A stretch of DNA of 64,000 bases from Nitrospira sp. KM1 (GCF_011405515.1 NZ_AP022671.1:1984001-2048000); one strand, 5' to 3'. Counted from the first letter of the stretch, positions 26,082 through 34,922 are shown. The notes: generated from the letters alone by a model not told the origin. Program-made: numbers and translations.

Positions 26082-28258
26082 CTACGCAACCGCCGGCAGG
26101 TTTCTGGCTATCTCCAGGAGCCCTCGCACGTCCAAGATAAATCCCACTGTGCCGTCTCCAAGAATCGTGGCTCCTGCGATGCCTTCGACTTTTCTGAAAT
26201 TCTGTTCCATGCTCTTGATGACGACCTGCTGCTGACCTAAAATCTCATCCACCATCACTGCAACGCGCTCCCCCTCTGTTTCGAGAATCAGCAGAATGGC
26301 CTCGTGTGGGTCCGTGTATTCCGGCACGTTGCCAAAGACGTCATACAGCCTTGTCATTGGGATGTAGGTGCCGCGGACGTTGACGAGTTCGCCCTTACCG
26401 ACCACCGTCTTGATGGATTCAGGCTTCGGCTGAATCGATTCCAGAATGGACAACAACGGGACGATGTACGTCTCTTTACCCACTCGCACGGTCATGCCGT
26501 CGATAATGGCCAAGGTGAGCGGCAGCTTGAGCGTAAAGGTCGTCCCTTTTCCCGTGGCCGTCTTGATGCTGACCGTGCCGCCGAGACCCTCGATGTTGCG
26601 CTTGACGACGTCCATCCCGACTCCGCGACCTGACACGTCTGTGACTTTATCCGCCGTTGAGAATCCCGGTTTGAAGATCAGCGGCCAGATTTGATCGTCG
26701 GCCAATTTTTCGTTTTCACCGATCAATCCCTGCTTGACGGCTTTCGCCAAAATCTTGTCCCGGTTGAGCCCGCGCCCATCGTCTTCCACCGTGATACAGA
26801 TGCTGCCTCCTTCATGGAACGCGTTGAGTCTGATCGTGCCGGTTTCCGGTTTATTGTCGTCGAGTCTCTGCTCGGAAGGCTCCAGGCCATGATCAGCGGA
26901 ATTCCTGACGAGATGTGTCAAAGGATCTCCGATGGATTCGATGACGGTCTTGTCCAGTTCCGTCTCTTCCCCCGAGAGCACGAGCTGAATCTTTTTCCCT
27001 GATTTTGTCGCGAGATCGCGCACAAGCCGAGGGAAACGACTGAATGCAGTGCCGATGGGCAGCATACGAATCCCCATGACACGTTCCTGAATCTCGCGTG
27101 TATTTCGTTCCAGCTGCGCCATGCGCTCAAGCAAAACCGGCAATTGACGCATCTCGAACCTGGATCCTAGATCGCTCAACATCGATTGCGTGATGACGAG
27201 TTCGCCCACGAGATTGATGAGCTTGTCGATCTTGGCCGTGTCGACGCGAATCGACGTGGTATCGGTCTTCTTCGCCTGAGCGGAAGATTCTTGCTGTCGT
27301 TGTTTCTGCAGAGCTTGTTCAACCTGCTGCGGAGTGACGACGTGTTGCTCAACCAATATTTCCCCAACGCGCTTCTGCTGCGATAACGCTTTGTCCAGCA
27401 TTTCACGGGAGACCGCTCCACTTTCGATAAGGAGTTCGCCCAACGGCTTGGGTTCAGCAAGGCCAGGATGTGAGAGCGGTATGTCGGCCGGGGAAGGCTG
27501 AGGAGTCGACGGGCCCTCGGGCTTGACGCCGATGTCTTCAATCAAAAGCACGCTATCTTCGCGAACGAATTCGAATACTCCTTCCACGACTTTCCGGTCC
27601 TTGACGCTCTCCAGCTTCATGGTCCAGGAAAGGTAACATCGCTCAGGATCAACTGCGGGCAGGTCGGGAAGCTTGGACGTATCCACCGTCACCGCCGACA
27701 GCGTTCCCAGGTCGGACAGCTCCTTGAACATTTGCAACGGATCCAGCCCACGCTGAAATAGCCATTCCGGAGGCGTCCATCTGATGGAATACACACGATT
27801 GTTGGTGGCGGCCTGGGTCGCAGCCATTGTCGGCTTGATCGCCATGGGGGGTTGCGCGACGTTGGAACCGCCCGGCGTACAGGATGCCGCCAGTTCTCCC
27901 GTCAGCCGTTGGACCGTGCCGTCATCCACCGATGACCCTGTCTTGGCCGCATCAATCAAGGTCTTCAAGCAATCGGTCGATTTCAGCAGGAGATCGGCGA
28001 TCTGTGGCGCGACAACCTTTTGCCCGTTCCGGAGCAAATCAAGCAGCGTTTCCATCTTGTGCGTAAATTGCGCGACGGCATTAAAGCCAAACATCCCGCT
28101 CGTGCCCTTAATGGAATGCGCCGACCGGAAGATTTTATTGAGCAGGTCGAGGTCTTCGGGATGCTGTTCGAGCGCCAAAAGACCTTCTTCGACAATAGAA
28201 GGTGTTCCGCCGCCTCCTCAAAAAAGGCGTCTTGAAACTGTGCAAAATCGTTGCTCAT
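26082..28258 (-). CDS. cheA: Chemotaxis histidine kinase CheA (one-base frameshift near 28197-28203)
   Basis: The continuous frame (26082-28178) lacks an ATG and begins inside the HPt domain. An ATG at 28258 with GAGGAG 7 bases upstream encodes MSNDFAQFQDAFFEEAAEHL in another frame. Inserting one base near 28197-28203 joins both parts. The phosphorylated histidine (RSAHSIKGTSG) then becomes His48, the same number as in E. coli CheA. Other domains are a P2-like region (about 120-230), two repeats of MshEN type (LGELLIESGAVSREM and VGEILVEQHVVTPQQ, about 270-320), dimerisation, GHKL ATPase (LVRNSADHG, DDGRGL, GRGVGMDVV) and a CheW-like domain. Confidence 0.9.
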
Positions 28259-28317
28259 GGTCGGCTCCTCGCTCTACATCCTTGCGGACAGCAGGCCGCG
28301 TGCGTCCCACCAGCGCA

Positions 28318-28689
28318 TCATGCCGGCAAGACTTTCGCGATCGTCTTCAAGAGCACCTCGGGATCAAAGGGCTTGACGATCCATCCTGTCGCCCCCGCCT
28401 CTTTCCCAGACCGTTTCTTATCCTCGGCAGACTCCGTCGTCAGCATCAGGATCGGCGTGAATCGGAAGACGGGTATCTTTCTCAGTTCTTTGATGAGAGT
28501 GATGCCGTCCATTTCCGGCATGTTGAGATCTGTGACGACGATATCCATTTTTCGCCCGTCAGAGACCTTCTTGACGGCATCTTTTCCATGCTCGGCCTCT
28601 ACGACTTGGAAGCCTGCATTCGTAAGAGTAAAAGACACCATCTGCCGCATCGTAGGAGAATCGTCGACAACGAGCGCTGTCTTAGCCAT
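28318..28689 (-). CDS. CheY-like response regulator (first copy)
   Basis: A 123-residue single receiver domain with VVDDSPTMRQ, phosphoacceptor Asp54 (VVTDLNMPEMDG), Thr in MLTTES and Lys in VKPFDP. It lies between cheA and the short CheZ-like gene. This is the CheY type frequently encoded beside cheA in non-enteric bacteria. Whether it or the second copy at 31033 binds the motor switch cannot be told from sequence. Confidence 0.93.
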   Translation of the reverse strand: MAKTALVVDDSPTMRQMVSFTLTNAGFQVVEAEHGKDAVKKVSDGRKMDIVVTDLNMPEMDGITLIKELRKIPVFRFTPILMLTTESAEDKKRSGKEAGATGWIVKPFDPEVLLKTIAKVLPA

Positions 28690-28726
28690 GTGCTACTCCG
28701 ATGAAAATGAACATAGAAGTCCCCTC

Positions 28727-29224
28727 TTAGAACAACGTGACGGAATCGTCGTCCGTTGCCGGCCGCGTTGAAGCCGGAATAGACGGTCTCGGCGCCGCAG
28801 GTGCACAACCATGGATTCGCCGTTCCGAATCCATGGTGTAACTGTGCTCAAGATCCTTCAGAAGCGATAAGCTGTCCTGCACTTCATGGTCCGGCTTGCC
28901 ATCGGCAAGATTTTGGAGGTGGTCACGAACCCGCATGAGTGCGTGTTCGACATGCTCCAGCTTCTGCCTCGTAATATCCTGAAATTGGAGCGACATGACG
29001 ATTTGGCCAACCTCACGAGATAACGTAGGCGCTTCCACGTCGGGAGGATCCCCGGCGATCGTGAGCCGATCCTGCCGCTGTGCCACGCCTTGCAGTTTCG
29101 TCATAATCTGGAGTGCGGCCTCTTCAGTCTGTTGGGTCACTGCCGCCATCTGCCGAATCAAAACTGGAATCAACGGTAATGCACACGCCGCGAACGCTTT
29201 CCATTCTCGACAAGATTCTGACAT
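28727..29224 (-). CDS. Short CheZ-like phosphatase
   Basis: A helical protein of 165 residues. It carries SLQFQDITRQKLEHVEHAL, which matches the catalytic stretch of CheZ (FQDLTGQ, with the Asp and Gln that attack CheY-phosphate). The preceding region is a long helix with coiled-coil character. The C-terminus is a flexible Pro/Ala/Thr-rich linker followed by TDDDSVTLF, laid out like the CheY-binding tail of CheZ. It lies between the STAS gene and cheY, so CheY is the likely substrate. A second, longer CheZ is encoded at 30404. Confidence 0.72.
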   Translation of the reverse strand: MSESCREWKAFAACALPLIPVLIRQMAAVTQQTEEAALQIMTKLQGVAQRQDRLTIAGDPPDVEAPTLSREVGQIVMSLQFQDITRQKLEHVEHALMRVRDHLQNLADGKPDHEVQDSLSLLKDLEHSYTMDSERRIHGCAPAAPRPSIPASTRPATDDDSVTLF

Positions 29225-29227
29225 CGT

Positions 29228-29491
29228 CTATTCGCTCAGAGGTTCGGCAAAACCAAGCTGCGTCAGCTTGTTCTCCAGCTCTTTCGAAATATTCATGGCC
29301 AGCAACCGTCCGGACTTGCGAGCAGCCCACATGAGCTGGATAGCCGCCGTATCGATACGCTGGGTCTTTGCCAAATCCAAACAGACCAGGCCGTCGTTCT
29401 CTAACAGTCGAACCAGCGACTCTTTCAATGTGGCCGCTTCGAAGATTGTGAGATCGCCGACTGGCGCATAGTGCTTTGAATTCGCATCCAT
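29228..29491 (-). CDS. STAS-domain protein of the chemotaxis operon
   Basis: This 87-residue STAS domain (VGDLTIFEAATLKESL, VCLDLAKTQRIDTAAIQLM) is of the MlaB-like small type. Thr48 occupies the position of the phosphorylated serine (RIDTAA). STAS proteins of this kind are commonly the first gene of che operons that also encode CheY, CheZ-like proteins and CheA, as here. No role is assigned. A sigma-28-like promoter lies 60 bases upstream. Confidence 0.8.
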   Translation of the reverse strand: MDANSKHYAPVGDLTIFEAATLKESLVRLLENDGLVCLDLAKTQRIDTAAIQLMWAARKSGRLLAMNISKELENKLTQLGFAEPLSE

Positions 29492-29550
29492 GGTCTCTGC
29501 TCCGTGCGCCGAATGCAGGTCTTATGCGCAATACGGCGTGTGCGATACCG

Positions 29551-29578
29551 CTATCGGTTGTGTTGGTAGAGTTCTTAA
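29551..29578 (-). promoter_or_regulatory. Sigma-28-like promoter of STAS-cheZ-like-cheY-cheA
   Basis: TTAAGAAC-N12-ACCGATAG on the minus strand, in the 104-base gap between motA and the STAS gene. Confidence 0.55.
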
Positions 29579-29595
29579 ATCCGGTTAACGCGTCC

Positions 29596-30366
29596 CTATT
29601 TCTTGTCGCCTTTCGTCCGCTGCGAGTGAGGGAGAAAACTTTCAAGCTTTTCCTGCAGCAGGCGCGGGTTTTCTCCCTGTGCCAGACCGACCAAACCCAT
29701 GATCATCATGGAACGGACGCTGGATTCTTCCTTGAGTTTAAACTTGATCTTGTTCGCCAACGGAAGAAAGAACAGGTTTGCCGCACCAACTCCATACACG
29801 GTCGCCACGAATGCGACGGCGATACCTCCTCCCAACTTTGAAGGATCGGCGAGGTTTTCCATGACGTGGATGAGGCCGAGCACGGCGCCCAGAATCCCGA
29901 CCGTAGGGGCATACCCTCCGGCGGCTTCCCAGACCTTTGCTCCGGCCATGCCTTCTTCTTCATGATGCTCGACCTCGATTTCCAAGATTTCATGGACGGC
30001 CTTTGGATCTGTCCCATCGACGATCAGCTGGACACCCTTGGCCATGAACGGATCTTTGATCTCTTTGAGTTTGCCTTCGAGAGCCAGCAACCCTTGTTTT
30101 CTTGACACATTCGCCAAGTCCAGAATCAGCTTGATTGTGCCCTTAGCATCAATATGGGGATTGCCGATCGCGAGCGACAGCTTGGTCATCGCACGGATGA
30201 CGACCGGAAGCGGATTTTGAACGCAGCACGCTCCAAGGGTTCCGCCCATGACAATGATGAAGGCGGTGAGCTGCATGATCGACCCGAGATGTCCCCCCTC
30301 AAGGTGCTGCCCCCCGACAATGGATCCAATCGCAATGACAATCCCCAAAATAGTAGCGATGTCCAC
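29596..30366 (-). CDS. motA: Flagellar motor stator protein MotA
   Basis: A 256-residue protein with four membrane helices (ILGIVIAIGSIVGG; QLTAFIIVMGGTLGACCV; GYAPTVGILGAVLGLIHVMENL; VAFVATVYGVGAANLFFLPLANKI). A cytoplasmic loop lies between helices 2 and 3. The family-typical blocks LGGGIAVAFVATVYG and GAVLGLIHVM are present. It should pair with MotB encoded at 19875. It follows cheZ in the run HTH-cheY-cheZ-motA. Confidence 0.94.
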   Translation of the reverse strand: MDIATILGIVIAIGSIVGGQHLEGGHLGSIMQLTAFIIVMGGTLGACCVQNPLPVVIRAMTKLSLAIGNPHIDAKGTIKLILDLANVSRKQGLLALEGKLKEIKDPFMAKGVQLIVDGTDPKAVHEILEIEVEHHEEEGMAGAKVWEAAGGYAPTVGILGAVLGLIHVMENLADPSKLGGGIAVAFVATVYGVGAANLFFLPLANKIKFKLKEESSVRSMMIMGLVGLAQGENPRLLQEKLESFLPHSQRTKGDKK

Positions 30367-30403
30367 TTCGGCTGCTTCCTTTCAGGTCAACCTGGGTCGT
30401 GAA

Positions 30404-31003
30404 TTACTTGAATCCGAATTCGGAGAGGATTTCGTCGGCTAAGTCCTGCTTCATGGCCATAGACTTGGACGCTTCCAGTTGTTTGAGCATTTCGTCCGCC
30501 TTTCCAGTAGACGGCGAGTCTGACCCATGCTGCTCAAGTCCGAAGACAACGACCAACTCCATCAGTTTGTGTTGGACATCGTCCAGAATCGTAACAAGCT
30601 TCTTGACGCGCTGCGCCACAAGATCCTGAAACGATAGCGCGGTCATGATTTCCACCAATCGCCTGTCATTTTCAGTCAGCATTTCCGACGATCGCGTGAG
30701 CCGGCCCGCCAGCGACGGACAGTCCATCGCCTCTAGTACTTCTTTGGCCTTCAGCAGATCCTTGAGCAAGGCGCTCTGACTGTCCTGAATGAGTTCGGTC
30801 AAACGCATGACCTCATGCGTTCCTTCTTCCGTCATCTTATTCAGGTCGTTCAGATGCGCGGCGGCTTGCGGCAGTTGCGCGCTGCTGCTGGCCATCGGGC
30901 CGCCGACTTCGGACAGCTTTCGCATAGCGGTGTCGATAAACCGCGCCAGCTCACCAAGCTCCGAATACAATTTCAATTTGCTCTGTTCCACGATGCCTCC
31001 CAC
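30404..31003 (-). CDS. cheZ: Chemotaxis phosphatase CheZ
   Basis: A 199-residue, all-helical protein. ALSFQDLVAQRVKKLVTIL matches the E. coli CheZ active-site stretch, with the Asp and Gln (DxxxQ) that dephosphorylate CheY. The C-terminal KQDLADEILSEFGFK resembles the CheY-binding tail of CheZ (LLDSLGF-type). It is encoded directly downstream of a canonical cheY and upstream of motA. Confidence 0.85.
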   Translation of the reverse strand: MGGIVEQSKLKLYSELGELARFIDTAMRKLSEVGGPMASSSAQLPQAAAHLNDLNKMTEEGTHEVMRLTELIQDSQSALLKDLLKAKEVLEAMDCPSLAGRLTRSSEMLTENDRRLVEIMTALSFQDLVAQRVKKLVTILDDVQHKLMELVVVFGLEQHGSDSPSTGKADEMLKQLEASKSMAMKQDLADEILSEFGFK

Positions 31004-31032
31004 GCGTTAGGGCACGGATGGCCGGTTGCGCG

Positions 31033-31413
31033 CTACTTGAAAATCTTCGCCATCTTCTCCTGCATCGTTTCCGCCGTAAACGGCTTCACGATGTAGTTGC
31101 TGACGCCGGCCTGAATCGCCTCAACGAGGTTTTCCTTTTGCGCTTCAGCCGTGACCATTAAGACGGGAATATGTTTCAACTTATCGTCCGCACGAATCGC
31201 TCTCAGCATATCGATGCCGGTCATGACCGGCATGTTCCAATCCGAGACGACAAAGCCATAGGCGTCCGCTTGAAGCTTCTGCAACCCCTCTTGACCGTTT
31301 TCAGCCTCCTCGACATTGCCAAACCCCAGCTGTTTGAGAATATTTCTGACGATTCTGCGCATCGTTGACATGTCGTCCACGACAAGGATTTTCATGTTTG
31401 GATCTGCTGCCAT
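31033..31413 (-). CDS. cheY: CheY (second copy, enteric type)
   Basis: The 126-residue receiver closely follows E. coli Che[22 protein letters not shown], phosphoacceptor Asp58 in [12 protein letters not shown], and [26 protein letters not shown]. It is encoded next to cheZ, so this is the likelier motor-binding CheY. GAGGAGGTTCC precedes the ATG. Confidence 0.95.
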   Translation of the reverse strand: MAADPNMKILVVDDMSTMRRIVRNILKQLGFGNVEEAENGQEGLQKLQADAYGFVVSDWNMPVMTGIDMLRAIRADDKLKHIPVLMVTAEAQKENLVEAIQAGVSNYIVKPFTAETMQEKMAKIFK

Positions 31414-31620
31414 GGAACCTCCTCATTCACGGTGATAGCTAAGAGATGGCCTGTGTTCCCAAACACCTCGTGGGTCAGACCGGGCGCCGGTGGGATTCGG
31501 AGCAGCCTTCGACCGGTCATCGCCGGTCTCAGCCTCGACACGTAGGGCACCTTGCCCCTGGGCATGACGGAATAGTGCCACCGCATCCCGATTCACCTGG
31601 GCCAACCGGAAGGCTTTGGC

Positions 31621-31824
31621 TTACCCCTGTTGCGAACGACTGTGCATCCATGAATGGATGTCCCCACGGAGGAAGCGCCAATGCTTCCCGATTTTCGATG
31701 CCGGCAATTCGCCGACCCGGGCGAGTTTGTACACAGTGGATTTTGGCACCCGGAGAAACCGGGCCACCTCCATCACCGTCAGAATCTCGCCATCCGTAGC
31801 TGACACGCCATCAGATTGATGCAT
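31621..31824 (-). CDS. Excisionase-type HTH DNA-binding protein
   Basis: The 67-residue product carries a MerR-like winged helix of the HTH_17/excisionase family: LTVMEVARFLRVPKSTVYKLARVG, then a wing with GKHWRFLRGDIHSWM. It is the first gene of the run leading to cheY, cheZ and motA. A sigma-28-like promoter has its -10 only 38 bases before ATG 31824. The longer start at ATG 31851 would leave almost no leader, so 31824 is preferred. There are no phage or integrase genes nearby, so this is probably a regulator and not a recombination factor. Confidence 0.75.
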   Translation of the reverse strand: MHQSDGVSATDGEILTVMEVARFLRVPKSTVYKLARVGELPASKIGKHWRFLRGDIHSWMHSRSQQG

Positions 31825-32153
31825 GGTTGATGTCGACACCGTATTGTTCATAGCGAATGACGTATCGGCATCATGGATTGAAAACTTGAGAGGACGATGA
31901 CGGTGGTTACCGTTCCTGAATCTCCACTGACACGAATTGATACTCGAACCGCCAGGTTTTTGACGGACGGCGAAAGAAGCGGCTATCGGTGCCCACACTC
32001 CGATGGTCATGGCAGGCAATCGTCTTCGATGCTTCTGGAGAAGGTGAAGGCGCTGTGGGGTGGGTTACGCAGTGGTTACAACCTGGAGCCGTATACAGGC
32101 TGCCGGAAACGATGCATTGCCGGGAGCGTGAATTGAGCCAGGTAGCGGAATAC
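31825..32153. other. Intergenic region between HTH gene and PilZ gene
   Basis: About 330 bases. Apart from the sigma-28-like promoter at 31862-31889, I see no gene, hairpin terminator or repeat. Short frames here are shadows without ribosome-binding sites. Confidence 0.5.
31862..31889 (-). promoter_or_regulatory. Sigma-28-like promoter of HTH-cheY-cheZ-motA
   Basis: TCAAGTTT-N12-GCCGATAC on the minus strand, identical in both core elements to the csrA promoter at 58171. It is one of the best matches in the window. Confidence 0.7.
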
Positions 32154-32756
32154 CTATGGGTTGCTGCGTTGCTTGCGTAACCGCTCGGCTTGGGTCAGCA
32201 GAATATGCCGGATCAGCGCTTCCTGCTCGTCTGCGCTGATCAAGGTGAACTGGGTCGCGATCTCGTGCCCCTGTTCGCCGTGACGAGCGGAATCGACCCT
32301 GATGATCCTGGCAGTCGTTTGAATGGGTGTGAACGGCGGAAGAATTAGCTTCAAGGCAAGATCCTGTCCTACGGCAAATTCCCTGCTCGAATAAAACGAC
32401 ACCCCACCCCCGCTCAGGCTCACGTCCGTCACCTGCGCCATGGAGATTCCTTCCGGATGCATTGTCGCGAGGGTTTTCAACGTCAGATCGAGGAGCCAGT
32501 CGATCTTTTTCAACCATGGAACCAGGAGCGAGTCTTGAAGCGCTTCCCCTGATCGTGCCAGCAAATCAGCGGTCGGCTTGGCTATTGCCGAAGTGATGGA
32601 CTCGGGAGTCACTTTGATTTGGTTCGAAACGGCTGCCCCGGGAGATTCCGATAGGAGTCGGTATTCCAGAAGTACCTGATCGTCAATTCGAAGCCATTCG
32701 CGGCGGTCGTCGGAAAGGACCATGGAATCAGAAGCAGACTTTACGATGGTTGGCAT
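32154..32756 (-). CDS. PilZ-domain protein
   Basis: Length 200 residues. An N-terminal RREWLRID (RxxxR-type) element and a C-terminal DVSLSGGGVSF (DxSxxG) element are the two c-di-GMP-binding motifs of PilZ, here separated by an inserted helical segment of about 90 residues. The tail RAERLRKQRSNP is basic. It is the last gene of the flagellar run flaG-fliD-fliS-fliT-PilZ. It is likely a c-di-GMP effector on motility, though the split arrangement is uncommon. Confidence 0.8.
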   Translation of the reverse strand: MPTIVKSASDSMVLSDDRREWLRIDDQVLLEYRLLSESPGAAVSNQIKVTPESITSAIAKPTADLLARSGEALQDSLLVPWLKKIDWLLDLTLKTLATMHPEGISMAQVTDVSLSGGGVSFYSSREFAVGQDLALKLILPPFTPIQTTARIIRVDSARHGEQGHEIATQFTLISADEQEALIRHILLTQAERLRKQRSNP

Positions 32757-32791
32757 GAGAGAGTCTTCTTCCCTAAGATTGACTCGCGGGG

Positions 32792-33112
32792 TCAGAGACG
32801 CTGGCTCAACATGGTATTGTGCGTTTCAGGAACCAATGCACCCCGCAACTGTCCCATGGTTTTCCGCGTCGTCGCGACTTCTGCAAGCGACTGCCTCAGC
32901 GCAGCCTGAGCGGTTTGTACCATCGCTGCAATGGTGCGATCGATCTCCACGACCCGTTTCGCCAGATCCGCATTATCCAATGCCGCATGGAGCCGCGCTT
33001 CCCTCAAATCATAATACGCTCGAACACGGTCCCACATGCCCTGCTCCGCCGCGGTCATGGCCGCTTGAGCTTCACACTCCCAGTCAACTAACTCTGGATA
33101 ATCGGAATTCAT
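32792..33112 (-). CDS. FliT-like flagellar export chaperone
   Basis: A 106-residue, all-helical protein (ELVDWECEAQAAMTAAEQGMW, VVEIDRTIAAMVQTA). Its start overlaps the fliS stop by 4 bases. Position after fliD-fliS, size and helical content fit FliT, which chaperones FliD, but sequence similarity of FliT proteins is weak. The call is inferred mostly from context. Confidence 0.6.
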   Translation of the reverse strand: MNSDYPELVDWECEAQAAMTAAEQGMWDRVRAYYDLREARLHAALDNADLAKRVVEIDRTIAAMVQTAQAALRQSLAEVATTRKTMGQLRGALVPETHNTMLSQRL

Positions 33113-33504
33113 TTTCCTGCGGCGACCAACTCAGTTTGCTGTTGAGCCAATATCCGCCAGCCCTCCCGAAGCGTGGTCAGGCACCGAAGCGGGCCATCTA
33201 AATGTTTCGGATCGTTGCGAAGATTCGCCTGCACAAGCTCGGTCATCATGTAGTCATACAAACGATTGAGCGACCTCGCGATCTCGCCGCCACGCTCGAA
33301 GTCGAGGACGCTGTTCAATTCTCCAACGATGGAAATGGCACGGCCGAGGAACCGCCCCTTGTCGTTGACATTGTTGGTTTGCATGCCTTGCCGGGCAAGC
33401 TCGATCGACTGAATCGCTCCGTCGTACAAGAGTACGATCAATTGAACTCCGGAAGATGTCATGACTTGAGTCTGTTCATATTGTCTCGTGTACGGCGAAC
33501 TCAT
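33109..33504 (-). CDS. fliS: Flagellin export chaperone FliS
   Basis: A 131-residue protein of the FliS family: YTRQYEQTQVMTSSGVQLIVLLYDGAIQSIELA at the N-terminus, GGEIARSLNRLYDYMMTELVQAN in the middle, and a C-terminal LREGWRIL. FliS binds the flagellin C-terminus and prevents premature polymerisation. It lies between fliD and the FliT-like gene. Confidence 0.95.
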   Translation of the reverse strand: MSSPYTRQYEQTQVMTSSGVQLIVLLYDGAIQSIELARQGMQTNNVNDKGRFLGRAISIVGELNSVLDFERGGEIARSLNRLYDYMMTELVQANLRNDPKHLDGPLRCLTTLREGWRILAQQQTELVAAGK

Positions 33505-33521
33505 AGCGGCACATCTCCCGG

Positions 33522-34922
33522 TTAGGTCGAGGACGTTGAAGAGAGACCTTGAAGCGAATTTGTCTGGCTTTGAATTTGACGCAGCAACGCGTCAAGAGAT
33601 GCGAACTGAGCTTTGAGGCGCTCCTCATACGCGCTCAGCCTGTCCTCCTGTCTTGCAATATCGTCGCTGACTCTGGAGATTTCACTGGTAAGGCCGGTTT
33701 TGCGCACGCTCAATGATCCGCTGGCAGAGTCATCCAGGGTATCGACCGCGCTGACGAGGGCTTGAGCAAGCCCCTTGAGCGTGCCCTGATTGCTGAACAA
33801 CGCCTTGACAGCGGTGTAATTGGTACTGATAGCGGTTCCCAACTGACCATCGTCCACCGTAATGGTGCCATCCCGTTCCGTCTTGAATCCGACTTGTCCG
33901 ACGCTGCCATAGATTGTCGCACCCTCTACGCCCGCACCGAGAGCGGTCCTCAGTTTTGACAACACCGTGCGCGCGGTCGGTTCATTGAAGAAGATGCCGC
34001 CCTTCTTGGTCGTCACATCGTACGTGCTTCGTTCGTTGATAAATTTGACGATCTCATTATAGGCCGTCGCGAGAGCCTTGATGTTATTCTTGACCGCCGT
34101 GGAGTCCTGGGTGACGCTGATCTGCACAGGGTCGGCCCCGGTGGTCTTGGTCAGTGCCAACGTCACTCCGTTGATAGCATCAGAAATGCTGTTCGAGGTG
34201 CGTTCGATCGTGATCGGATTGAGGGCCGGATCACCGATGACGACCTTGGCATTCTGAGCTGCCTGGAGAACATCAGTTCCACCGGTACCGGTGGTATTGC
34301 CGAAATCCAAGTCGGTTCCGTCGGCTACAATCGTGATCGCGCCCGCGCTGCCTGAAGTTGTGGCGTTCAGGACAAGCCGATAGGCCGGCGCGGCTTCGGT
34401 TCCGGTATTGACCAGAGAAGCCGTCACCCCGGCTCCCAAATCGTTGATCTTGCTGCGGAGGTCACTCATGGTCTCGGTCGCCTCCAGGGTGACCGTTTGG
34501 TTCGAACCGGTTCCGACTTTAAACGTGAATGTGGCGGTGCTCCCGCTGACAATGTCGGTCGTCTCACTGGCCACGGCTTTCGTCGCCTTGTTGGTGATCT
34601 GATTGGATTGGGCGAGTTGGAGAACTTTTACGCTGTACGTCCCCGCGATGGCGGTAGACGAAGCCGTCACCGAGAGGACCGTGGGATCGCCGACCGAAGC
34701 AGTTGTCCGATCGTATGAGGTCGGAAGACGAAGTGCGTCGGCCGCGCTTTGCAATGCGATCAGTTTGCCGCCGAGCGTGGTGAGATCGGTCAGTTTGTTG
34801 TTGAGGTTGGTTTTCTTCTCATTCAGTCGATCAACCGGCAGGCGTGAAGCCTGCACCAGTTGATCGACGACTTGACCAAAATCGATACCGTTCCCAAGCC
34901 CCCCGAAGCTGATACCCGCCAT
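33522..34922 (-). CDS. fliD: Flagellar filament cap protein FliD
   Basis: A 466-residue protein. The N-terminal FliD_N region (FGQVVDQLVQASRLPVDRL) and the C-terminal coiled coil (ISRVSDDIARQEDRLSAYEERLKAQF) bracket beta-rich domains. The central part includes a flagellin-IN-like motif (ATSGSAGAITIVADG). It caps the growing filament and directs flagellin assembly. It is encoded 21 bases after flaG. Confidence 0.95.
   Translation of the reverse strand: MAGISFGGLGNGIDFGQVVDQLVQASRLPVDRLNEKKTNLNNKLTDLTTLGGKLIALQSAADALRLPTSYDRTTASVGDPTVLSVTASSTAIAGTYSVKVLQLAQSNQITNKATKAVASETTDIVSGSTATFTFKVGTGSNQTVTLEATETMSDLRSKINDLGAGVTASLVNTGTEAAPAYRLVLNATTSGSAGAITIVADGTDLDFGNTTGTGGTDVLQAAQNAKVVIGDPALNPITIERTSNSISDAINGVTLALTKTTGADPVQISVTQDSTAVKNNIKALATAYNEIVKFINERSTYDVTTKKGGIFFNEPTARTVLSKLRTALGAGVEGATIYGSVGQVGFKTERDGTITVDDGQLGTAISTNYTAVKALFSNQGTLKGLAQALVSAVDTLDDSASGSLSVRKTGLTSEISRVSDDIARQEDRLSAYEERLKAQFASLDALLRQIQSQTNSLQGLSSTSST

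Noticed and set aside
31423-31605. 60-residue minus-strand frame after the HTH gene
   Set aside because: It continues in the same frame after the HTH stop codon and only has a TTG start. It could be read-through or an old longer protein, but there is no family match or ribosome-binding site to support it.
31621-31824. Excisionase fold taken as sign of a prophage or integrated element
   Set aside because: No integrase, att-like repeat or phage gene is present, and the gene lies in a FliA-type motility operon.
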